Source of the DNA: an uncultured Prevotella sp.
GTDB lineage: Bacteria; Bacteroidota; Bacteroidia; Bacteroidales; Bacteroidaceae
Assembly (NCBI GenBank): GCA_900315525.1
Contig: OMZO01000019.1
Span: 22,516 to 86,515 of the forward strand
DNA length: 64,000 bases
Reading direction: 5' to 3'
Shown in pieces: positions 40,872-48,272 of the stretch. The translations under genes were made by a program, and so were the position numbers. The first letter of the stretch is position 1, and every line of letters begins with the position of its first letter. The notes under the pieces are model-generated. The model ran no database searches. It was given only the letters and a program-made list of their open reading frames with translations, and was not told the origin of the DNA.

Positions 40872-43265
40872 ATGAGAAAGACTTTATTATCAACACTGCT
40901 ACTGTGTGTGGGCATCGTGATGAGCTCGGCACAACCACTCTTGAAGACGCACGTGGAGACGGGCGACGTGGAAGGAATCCTCGACGGCAAGGATCTGGCC
41001 GTCTATAAAGCGATCCCCTATGCGGCACCACCCGTGGGTAATCTCCGCTGGAAAGCACCGCAGCCTGCCAAAGCCTGGGAGGGCGTACTGAAGGCTGAGG
41101 ACTTCGCGAAGTGGCCCCCACAGCCCACACGTCCTGGACTCACCACGGACATGATGAGCGAAGACTGCCTGTATCTCGGCATCGCTACCCCAGCGACCTC
41201 TGCCAGCGACCGTCTGCCCGTGATGGTATGGATTCACGGTGGCGGCTTCCAGACAGAGCACTATGGCGGTGACCTCTGGACAAGTCTGGCGCGCAGAGGC
41301 GTGGTCATCGTGAGCATCGAGTATCGCACGGGAGCCTTAGGTTTCATGGCGCACCCAGAACTGACGAAGGAGTCGAAGGACGGACACTCGGGCAACTATG
41401 GTCTGCTGGATCAGATCTTCGCCCTGCAGTGGGTGCAGCGTAACATCAAGAACTTCGGTGGCGACCCCTCGAAGGTGACGATCTTCGGTGAGTCTGCTGG
41501 TGCCATCAGTTGCAGCATCCTCGCTGGTTCTCCACTGGCTAAGGGACTCTTCCACGGGGTCATCAGTCAGAGTGGCGGCAGCTTCGCCCCTTGGAGCGAC
41601 GGTTTCAGGACACTCGGCACCAATGCCTCACAGAAAGGTGCTGAGCAGCAAGGACTGGCCTTCCAGAAACACCTGAAGAAGAAATCGCTGAAGCAGCTGC
41701 GACAGATGAGCCCTGAAGAACTCTGTGGCAACAACGTGGGTTTCGGTGGCTTCTGGCCCTGTGTAGATGGCTATGTCATCACCGATGACCTTTACCGCAA
41801 CTACGAGCGCGGCGACTACAACGACGTGCCCGTGATCGCTATGACCAACTCCGACGAGGGTGTCCTCTTCTCGCGCGAAGTGAAGGTAGCAGACTATCAG
41901 AAAGCCATCAAGGGCATGTTCGGAGACCTGGCAGACGAGGCCATGAAGGTCTATCCCGGCCATACCGATGAGGAAGCCTACTTCAGCAATGGTGATGCTT
42001 TCCGCGACATGGGATTCGCATGGCCCTCCTTCGCCTGGGTAAGTCTGCAGTCGCAGACAGGCAAGGCCCCCGCCTACGCCGCCTATCTCGCACAACCCTC
42101 GACGATGTCGTTTGCTGGTGGTAAGAAGCGTCGCGGTGTGTCGCATGCCGATGATATCCTCTATCTGAACAATGCCTTCACCTCACAGCCAGACAAATAT
42201 CCTGCAGAGGCTGCGCTGGCAGAGATCATCCAGCAGTATTGGATCAACTTCGCCAAGACAGGAAATCCTAATGGCAAGGGACTGCCCTACTGGCCTACGT
42301 TCGATAAGGACCAGCCTACGACGATGCAATTCAGCAACGGTGCCTCGCTCATCAGCGTACCCAATCGTGCGCAGATAGACTTCATCGACCGTTTCTACAA
42401 GCAGAAGCGCGAAGAGAGCGAGAGCCAGCGCCCACAGACTCTGAAGTCGCGCATCGTGGAGAATGGCGGCACAGGCCCCTACAAGACAATCATGACAGAG
42501 GTGGAAGGACTGAAGGCCCACACCGTTTTTGCCCCCAAGGACTTGAGCAGCGTCACGGAACCACTGCCCGTATTGGTATGGGGCAACGGTGCCTGCTCTA
42601 ACTCACCCTGGGAGCACTTCAAGTTCCTCAACGAGATTGCCTCTCACGGCTATATCGTGCTCGCCACAGGCTATATCCCCATGGAGGAAGAACCCTACAA
42701 GGGCGAGATGTCAACCACCCAGCAGCAGATAGAGAGCATCGACTGGGCAGAGCAGCAGAACGCCAATCCGAAGTCGCCTTTCTATCAGAAGATCGACACG
42801 AAGAAGATCTGCGTGGCAGGTATGTCGTGCGGCGGTCTGCAGACACTCTTCAACTGCGCAGACCCACGTATCACGACGCTGATGATCTGCAACAGCGGCC
42901 TCTTCAAGATGGAGAATGCCGCCCAGGCCGTCGGTGGTATGCCGATGCCGCCGAAGGAGAAGCTCAAGGAGATCCACACGCCCGTCATCTACATCCTCGG
43001 TGGCAAGGAGGATATCGCCTACGAGAACGGTATGGACGACTTCCAGCGCATCACCCATGTGCCCGCCTACGCCATCAACTATCCCGTAGGTCACGGAGGC
43101 ACCTATCGTCAGCCTCATGGTGGCGAGTTCACCATCCCCGCTCTCGCATGGCTTGACTGGCAACTGAAGGGCGACAAGCAGGCTGCCACGATGTTCGAGG
43201 GTGAGGACTGCGGACTCCTGAAGCGCAAGGACTGGAGCATCTCGAAGAACCGCCTTTGCAAATAA
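40872..43265 (+). CDS. Exported two-domain esterase (type B carboxylesterase plus second alpha/beta hydrolase)
   Basis: The 797-residue protein has a signal peptide (MRKTLLSTLLLCVGIVMSSAQ). Residues about 25-530 are a type B carboxylesterase with the oxyanion loop WIHGGGFQ, nucleophile elbow FGESAGA (Ser208), NSDEGVLF and GVSHADDI. Residues about 550-790 form a second alpha/beta hydrolase with its own elbow GMSCGG (Ser652), GGKEDIAY (likely acid) and GHGGTY (likely His). Two complete catalytic sets in one chain are unusual; the enzyme could remove two kinds of ester, such as acetyl and feruloyl groups, from plant polysaccharides, but the substrate is not shown. It is transcribed alone, with a promoter and terminator. 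Confidence 0.9.
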   Translation: MRKTLLSTLLLCVGIVMSSAQPLLKTHVETGDVEGILDGKDLAVYKAIPYAAPPVGNLRWKAPQPAKAWEGVLKAEDFAKWPPQPTRPGLTTDMMSEDCLYLGIATPATSASDRLPVMVWIHGGGFQTEHYGGDLWTSLARRGVVIVSIEYRTGALGFMAHPELTKESKDGHSGNYGLLDQIFALQWVQRNIKNFGGDPSKVTIFGESAGAISCSILAGSPLAKGLFHGVISQSGGSFAPWSDGFRTLGTNASQKGAEQQGLAFQKHLKKKSLKQLRQMSPEELCGNNVGFGGFWPCVDGYVITDDLYRNYERGDYNDVPVIAMTNSDEGVLFSREVKVADYQKAIKGMFGDLADEAMKVYPGHTDEEAYFSNGDAFRDMGFAWPSFAWVSLQSQTGKAPAYAAYLAQPSTMSFAGGKKRRGVSHADDILYLNNAFTSQPDKYPAEAALAEIIQQYWINFAKTGNPNGKGLPYWPTFDKDQPTTMQFSNGASLISVPNRAQIDFIDRFYKQKREESESQRPQTLKSRIVENGGTGPYKTIMTEVEGLKAHTVFAPKDLSSVTEPLPVLVWGNGACSNSPWEHFKFLNEIASHGYIVLATGYIPMEEEPYKGEMSTTQQQIESIDWAEQQNANPKSPFYQKIDTKKICVAGMSCGGLQTLFNCADPRITTLMICNSGLFKMENAAQAVGGMPMPPKEKLKEIHTPVIYILGGKEDIAYENGMDDFQRITHVPAYAINYPVGHGGTYRQPHGGEFTIPALAWLDWQLKGDKQAATMFEGEDCGLLKRKDWSISKNRLCK

Positions 43266-43290
43266 TGGGCTTTGTCAGCAAACATCAGAT

Positions 43291-43327
43291 GAGGTGGAAC
43301 AAAATCATGTTCCACCTTATTTTTTTA
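43291..43327 (+). terminator. Terminator after the esterase gene
   Basis: AGGTGGAAC and GTTCCACCT form the stem, followed by TATTTTTTTA. Confidence 0.88.
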
Positions 43328-43401
43328 TTAAAATCCAACCTGATTCAGAGGATTATTACGCAAAAAAATGCCTTTTTGTTTCATTTATGCTGTTTTTTTC
43401 C

Positions 43402-43409
43402 TATATTTG
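43402..43409 (+). promoter_or_regulatory. -7 element for the clostripain gene
   Basis: TATATTTG; a TTTG at 43375-43378 lies 23 bp upstream. The start codon is about 62 bp downstream of the element. Confidence 0.55.
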
Positions 43410-43471
43410 CACCATGAATAATTAAAATGATTAATATTCTACAACGAAATTCTATTAACAAAATTAATTCA

Positions 43472-45475
43472 ATGATGAGAAAAAACTATCTATGGATGCT
43501 GGCAGTGCTCCTACTCTGCTGCCTTTCGTTCACAGCTTGTACCGACGAGATGATGGACAATGCTGTAGAACCTGGTACCGACACACCCACTGAGGATCTG
43601 GCCGACTATACGGTGATGCTCTATACATGTGGTGGCAGTAATCTCGACAACGCTATCGAAGCCGACATCATCAAGGCTGCCAAAGCCATCAAGGCCGACA
43701 GCAAGAAGGTGCGCTACATGGTGCAGTACAAATACTCGCGCGAAGACAACATCAGTAAAAATCTGACGGTTTTCACGCCCAGCGGCATAGGAGGCCATCT
43801 CTATCGCTTTGAGGCTACGCCAGCAAAGCTTAAGAAGCTCGAAAAAAATGAGAAGATCAATCTGACCAATGCCGATATCTATGGCACCCAGAACGAGAAG
43901 GCAGAGCTCTTCCAGCCCGACTCCATTGCCAACTTCCTGAAATACTGCCAGAAGGTGGCTCCCGCCAAGAACTACATCCTCGTGCTGAGCGATCACGGAG
44001 GCGGCTATACCGTTTACGAAGACTACGACAAGAGCCTGCAAGCCAAGACACGTGGTGTCGTCATGGACGATAACGTGAATCTGCAGTCTATCTCCTGCAA
44101 AGAACTCAGGGCCGGTATCGAGCAGAGCGGCATGCATCTGACGCTTCTCAACTTTGACTGCTGCCTGATGAACAATATGGAGGTGCTCTCCGAATTTGTA
44201 AATCTCACCGACTATGTGCTGGCGTCAGGCCACACCATCGCTGGCGAAGACCATAAGGCGTTCATAGAACTGCTCTACGAAGCAGCGGAGAAAGACAACT
44301 TCGTAGAGGCAATGACGAAATTTGCCAAGGCCAATGCTGAGTATAATCATAAGATTTACGAGAACAACAAATTGAGGACTTGGGCACGCAATGTCGATTT
44401 TGTGCTGACCGACATGAAGAAATTCCCCGCCGTGCTCACTACACTCAAGGAGTTTACCGACTTCATCATCAAGGATTATAAAGCAGATTACGCCGATGAG
44501 TATCAGTTTGCCGCTGCCGGCTGCTATCAATATACGCCTAATCTTCCCCTCTACGACCTGAGAAACTATTGTGAGCAAGTGGATCAATACATTCATCATG
44601 TCAAGCTCGACGGCGAATGGGTGTATATCGACAACCTGATTGATGCCATCGAAGCAGCCCAGCTAGCCCACACCTACGCCATCAGCTCAGAAGGCTATGA
44701 GGAAGGCTCGTTCAACCTCAGCTATTCTGTCAGCGTTGGCGGTAAGGGATTCATCGGCGCATCAAGGACCAAAGATGCTCCCAACATCATAAAAGGCTAT
44801 ACCAAGGATGGCAAATATGCAGAACTGAACATGGAGACGCTGAAGCTGGAGGCGAAGGGCGTAGCTGCCAATCACCTGACTTGGGCAAACACCTACAACA
44901 GACTGGAGTTTGACATTGCAACGGGCTGGAGCACCTGGCTGGAGAAGAACCCAGGCTTCCCCGTAAACAATCCGCCTTACGACAATAGAGACGACATGCT
45001 GCCAACCGGTATGCCCCAAAGCGCTGCCGACTGGAATATTGCTATCATGGCAATCTATAATACCAACTATAAAACGTTTAAGAACTTCAAGTTTACAAAT
45101 TCGTTTAGTATCGAGGGTAAGGAAATGGCAAAATTTGGCCTTATGAATACTCAATTCTATTGGTCACAAGGTGGTCTTCCTGCCCCAGTCAAGGGTCAGT
45201 TTATCGTAGAGATAACACCGAGGCTTGGTAAGACCGGACCATGGGAATTAATTTTGGAAAAGATTGAATACAGGCCCTTGATCAGATATAAGGGTAAGGA
45301 CATACCTGCTAAGTCTTTCACCCTTCCTAATATCAACCTGAGCGGAACATCCATAGAGACCGAAGGTGCCGATGCTGCTGAGAAAGCCTACATCAATATG
45401 GTCTTCTTCATCGACAAAGACGGTAACGTGACATATAATTCGTATACAAAGGATAAAAATTTCATCCTGAAGTAA
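43472..45475 (+). CDS. Clostripain family (C11) cysteine peptidase, lipoprotein
   Basis: The 667-residue protein has a lipoprotein signal (LLLCCLSFTAC, followed by TDEMMDN) and a C11 peptidase core: TVMLYTCGGSNLDN, catalytic His175 in LSDHGGGY and Cys in LNFDCCLMNN (Cys230/231). C11 enzymes cut after Arg or Lys and often activate themselves. The region after about residue 400 is a beta-rich C-terminal domain. Surface location is likely, since the Cys is followed by acidic residues. The start at 43472 is preferred to an in-frame ATG 45 bp upstream because it opens the signal sequence; 43475 is an alternative. It is flanked by promoter and terminator and probably transcribed alone. Confidence 0.9.
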   Translation: MMRKNYLWMLAVLLLCCLSFTACTDEMMDNAVEPGTDTPTEDLADYTVMLYTCGGSNLDNAIEADIIKAAKAIKADSKKVRYMVQYKYSREDNISKNLTVFTPSGIGGHLYRFEATPAKLKKLEKNEKINLTNADIYGTQNEKAELFQPDSIANFLKYCQKVAPAKNYILVLSDHGGGYTVYEDYDKSLQAKTRGVVMDDNVNLQSISCKELRAGIEQSGMHLTLLNFDCCLMNNMEVLSEFVNLTDYVLASGHTIAGEDHKAFIELLYEAAEKDNFVEAMTKFAKANAEYNHKIYENNKLRTWARNVDFVLTDMKKFPAVLTTLKEFTDFIIKDYKADYADEYQFAAAGCYQYTPNLPLYDLRNYCEQVDQYIHHVKLDGEWVYIDNLIDAIEAAQLAHTYAISSEGYEEGSFNLSYSVSVGGKGFIGASRTKDAPNIIKGYTKDGKYAELNMETLKLEAKGVAANHLTWANTYNRLEFDIATGWSTWLEKNPGFPVNNPPYDNRDDMLPTGMPQSAADWNIAIMAIYNTNYKTFKNFKFTNSFSIEGKEMAKFGLMNTQFYWSQGGLPAPVKGQFIVEITPRLGKTGPWELILEKIEYRPLIRYKGKDIPAKSFTLPNINLSGTSIETEGADAAEKAYINMVFFIDKDGNVTYNSYTKDKNFILK

Positions 45476-45489
45476 GCAGAATAACGATT

Positions 45490-45533
45490 AAAGAAGAGGT
45501 GGAGCCATTGAAGTTCCACCTCTTCTTTATTTC
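45490..45533 (+). terminator. Terminator between clostripain and small lipoprotein genes
   Basis: A 14-bp stem, AAAGAAGAGGTGGA and TCCACCTCTTCTTT, with A- and T-rich flanks can terminate both convergent genes. Confidence 0.85.
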
Positions 45534-45547
45534 GATTAAGTCAGCGC

Positions 45548-45970
45548 TTAATATTTCTTGGTAGAGATAGAGCCCTTATCCCATACGACATCCCACTTGC
45601 AGACCTGCTTCTTGGTCTTAAGATTGGTAGTAGTAATGGTGACGGTAAACACAGCTGTGTTCGTAGGAGTCGCTTTGGCAAGTTGCTGCAGGTAGCCAGC
45701 ATACGCTTGCACAAGCGCTTGTGTACGGCTTTCCGCCATCTGATCAGTTAAGAACGTGTATTCACTGTCTTTATTCTCCTCTTTGAAAGAATTCTTCATT
45801 TTTTCAATATCAGCATCAGAAAACTCACCTTTCTGCTGAACGTTAAACGTAGCGATAATCTCATAGGGAGAAGAACTCAGATCGTCTTTGTCATCACTAC
45901 CGCAGCTCTGGACTGCAAAAGCCATCAGTGCCACCAGCACCGTAGCCATCATCATTTTAAACTTTTTCAT
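45548..45970 (-). CDS. Small surface lipoprotein of unknown function
   Basis: The 140-residue protein has a lipoprotein signal ending AVQSC followed by GSDDKDD, an acidic tag that typically sends lipoproteins to the cell surface in Bacteroidota. The mature part has a helical region with FSDADIEKMKNSFKEEN and a C-terminal beta-hairpin region (TAVFTVTITTTNLKTKKQV). I recognise no family. The ATG at 45970 (MKKFKMMMATVL) is chosen; the frame is open upstream but unconserved. A -7 element (TATTTTTG on the minus strand) is at 46016-46023. It is convergent with the clostripain gene. Confidence 0.72.
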   Translation of the reverse strand: MKKFKMMMATVLVALMAFAVQSCGSDDKDDLSSSPYEIIATFNVQQKGEFSDADIEKMKNSFKEENKDSEYTFLTDQMAESRTQALVQAYAGYLQQLAKATPTNTAVFTVTITTTNLKTKKQVCKWDVVWDKGSISTKKY

Positions 45971-46015
45971 TGTCTGTTTAGATTGTTTTAAAACTGTTTT
46001 ATTAATAAACCGCTG

Positions 46016-46023
46016 CAAAAATA
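46016..46023 (-). promoter_or_regulatory. -7 element for the small lipoprotein
   Basis: The minus strand reads TATTTTTG, about 45 bp before the ATG. Confidence 0.5.
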
Positions 46024-46027
46024 GCAA

Positions 46028-46489
46028 ATAATGTGGAAACGACCAAGCATTTCGGCAAAAAAGTTTCTGAAAATGTTGGGAGAAACAGGGAAACGGGGAA
46101 ACGTAGACTCGGTATAGTTTGGGAGAAAGGTGAGATAGGCTACAACTATTATCAATATCATATGTATTATAATATTATAATTTAATTATTAATAATCGTA
46201 TCATTAATACCTATTTCAACTTTCCCTGTTACAAACTACAACCAACCCGACTCCCGTTTTCCCCGTTTCTACGTTTCTATTTATCTATATTTTTTTGAAA
46301 TGGGCGCCATATGTAAAGTCTTTTCAATTTAGTATAGATTTTATGGTTTTGCGACCATTAGAGGTAACACTTTTTTCCTAGGCAGGCCGCAAAAATTCCC
46401 TCCTTTGGGAACAAAAACGCCCTCGTATAGCGGTTGCGAAGCCACCACAAATCGTAAAGTATTTTCAAAATTAATAGATTTCCGCAGGC
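46028..46489. other. 462-bp intergenic region with inverted arms and AT palindrome
   Basis: No gene is seen. AAACGGGGAAAC (46091-46102) and an inverted counterpart GTTTTCCCCGTTT (46256-46268) flank an AT-rich core containing the 16-bp palindrome ATTATAATATTATAAT (46166-46181). Further right, TAAAGTCTTTTCAATTT (about 46315) and TAAAGTATTTTCAAAATT (about 46456) form an imperfect direct repeat. It could be a decayed mobile element or a structured RNA; nothing identifies it. Confidence 0.5.
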
Positions 46490-47020
46490 TCAAAAGTCGC
46501 CGAAGTCGAGGGTCAGTTGGCCGTCGCCTAGGAGATTGTAACTCTTGCGGTGGTAGGGGGTGATGCCGTATTGGCGGATGGCATCGCGGTGTTTCTTTGT
46601 GGGATAGCCCTTGTTGGAGAGCCAGTCGTATTGGGGATAATCCTCTGCCAGACGATTCATGTAGTCGTCACGATAGGTCTTGGCGAGGATGCTGGCGGCA
46701 GCGATAGCGAGGTATTTGCCGTCGCCCTTGACAATCGTCGTATGGGGAAGAGCCTCCCCCCGTCCCCCTCCAAAAAGAGGGGGAGAATATTTTTTGAAGC
46801 GGACGATGCCCACAGCCCAGGCTACGGCATCGCGCTCGATGATCTCACGCAACTCATAGCGGCGCTTCTCCGTGAGCTGCTTGGAGTCGTTGAGGAGCTC
46901 GTTCTGATAACCGTCGGGCAGGATGACGGCAGCAGCATAGACACTGCCTGCCAAGCAGCCACGACCAGCCTCGTCGCAGCCTGCCTCCACCTTGCCTTCG
47001 TAATAGTGACTCGCCAGCAT
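46490..47020 (-). CDS. rnhB: Ribonuclease HII with internal deletion and palindromic insert
   Basis: RnhB cuts the RNA strand at ribonucleotides embedded in DNA. The 176-residue product has the first catalytic pair in EAGCDEAGRG and the last Asp in SILAKTYRDDYM, with typical flanks (LLNDSKQL, NKGYPTKKHRDAI). Normal RNase HII proteins have about 37 more residues between AWAVGIV and RFKKY, including the catalytic Asp of the (I/V)DGN motif; here GIV joins RFKKY directly and that Asp is missing. Just after it, 12 or so extra residues (SPPLFGGGRGEAL) come from a G/C-rich hairpin-forming DNA insert. The frame stays open, but the enzyme as written is probably inactive. It is last in the rimP-suf run. 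Confidence 0.85.
   Translation of the reverse strand: MLASHYYEGKVEAGCDEAGRGCLAGSVYAAAVILPDGYQNELLNDSKQLTEKRRYELREIIERDAVAWAVGIVRFKKYSPPLFGGGRGEALPHTTIVKGDGKYLAIAAASILAKTYRDDYMNRLAEDYPQYDWLSNKGYPTKKHRDAIRQYGITPYHRKSYNLLGDGQLTLDFGDF
46750..46786. repeat. Hairpin-forming insert inside rnhB
   Basis: CCCCCTC (46764-46770) and GAGGGGG (46777-46783) form a 7-bp stem with a 6-base loop, flanked by C- and G-rich runs. The segment is translated in frame as SPPLFGGGRGEAL, replacing 2-3 residues in normal RnhB. It resembles G/C-rich intergenic elements rather than coding DNA. Confidence 0.6.
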
Positions 47021-47051
47021 CTTTACCCTTTTACCTTTTTACTTTTTACCT

Positions 47052-48272
47052 TTAAAACATTTGTGCAACGCGACGGATGCCAGCCACGAGGGCGTCGATC
47101 TCCTCCTTGGTATTGTAGAGGGCAAACGAGGCGCGAACGGTGCCCGAGATGCCCAGACGATCCATCAGCGGCTGAGCACAGTGATGACCTGTGCGCACAG
47201 CGATGCCCAGACGGTCGAGCAGGGTTCCCATATCCAAGTGGTGGATATCACCGACGTTGAAACTCACGACCGCATCTTTTTGCGATGCATCCTGCGGGCC
47301 GTAGATCTTCATGCCGTCGATGGTCTGGAGCTGCTCCATGCAGTAGCGGGTGAGCTCATGCTCGTGCTGCTGGATGGCCTCGAAGCCGATGGTCTCGATA
47401 TAGTCGATGGCCTTCGCGAGTCCGTGAGTAGCCACATAGTCGGGCGTGCCGGCCTCAAACTTGAAGGGCAGGCGCTCGAAGGTGGTCTTCTCCCACGTCA
47501 CCTTGTCGATCATCTCGCCACCGCCCTGATAGGGAGGCAGCCGGTCGAGCCACTCCTCCTTGCCGTAGAGCACGCCGATGCCCGTAGGACCGTACATCTT
47601 ATGACCGCTGAGGGCGAAGAAGTCGCAATCCATCGCCTGCACATCGACCTTAAAGTGGGGCGCACTCTGGGCTCCGTCCACCAAGACGGGGATGCTGTGA
47701 GCGTGGGCGATGCGGATGATCTCCTCGACGGGATTCACCGTTCCCAGCACGTTGCTCACATGGGCCACGCTGATAAGCTTCGTTTTGTCGGAGATAAGCG
47801 GCTCCAGCTGGTCGATCAGCAGCTTGCCGTCGTCGCTAATAGGCAGATGTCTCACCACGATGCCTTGCCTCATGGCCTGCAACTGCCAGGAGACGATGTT
47901 CGAGTGGTGCTCCATCTCTGTGACGATGACCTCATGGCCAGCTCCCATCTGCGAGGAGCAGAAGGAACTGGCTACAAGGTTGATCGCTTCCGTGGTACCA
48001 CGGGTAAAGATAATCTCCTCTGTCTTGCTGGCATTGATAAACCGTCGCACCTTCTCGCGGGCAGCCTCATGCAGGTCAGTGGCCTGCTGACTGAGATAGT
48101 GGACGCCGCGATGCACATTGGCATTGACGTTCAGATACTCCTCGCGCATCGCATCGAGCACGCAGAGCGGCTTCTGCGTCGTAGCCGCATTGTCGAGATA
48201 AACCAACGGCTTACCATATACTTCCCTCGACAGAATGGGGAAATCAGCTCTTATCTGATTGATATCGTACAT
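47052..48272 (-). CDS. sufS: Cysteine desulfurase SufS
   Basis: SufS removes sulfur from cysteine with PLP and passes it on for Fe-S cluster assembly. The 406-residue class V aminotransferase-fold protein has the PLP lysine in LSGHKMYGPTGIG, EMEHHSNIVSWQ, and the active-site Cys365 in RTGHHCAQP. Length is normal. Its ATG directly follows the TAA of the M16 peptidase gene, so the two are translated in tandem. No sufE or sufU is seen in the window. A T/C-rich low-complexity spacer of 31 bp separates it from rnhB. Confidence 0.95.
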   Translation of the reverse strand: MYDINQIRADFPILSREVYGKPLVYLDNAATTQKPLCVLDAMREEYLNVNANVHRGVHYLSQQATDLHEAAREKVRRFINASKTEEIIFTRGTTEAINLVASSFCSSQMGAGHEVIVTEMEHHSNIVSWQLQAMRQGIVVRHLPISDDGKLLIDQLEPLISDKTKLISVAHVSNVLGTVNPVEEIIRIAHAHSIPVLVDGAQSAPHFKVDVQAMDCDFFALSGHKMYGPTGIGVLYGKEEWLDRLPPYQGGGEMIDKVTWEKTTFERLPFKFEAGTPDYVATHGLAKAIDYIETIGFEAIQQHEHELTRYCMEQLQTIDGMKIYGPQDASQKDAVVSFNVGDIHHLDMGTLLDRLGIAVRTGHHCAQPLMDRLGISGTVRASFALYNTKEEIDALVAGIRRVAQMF

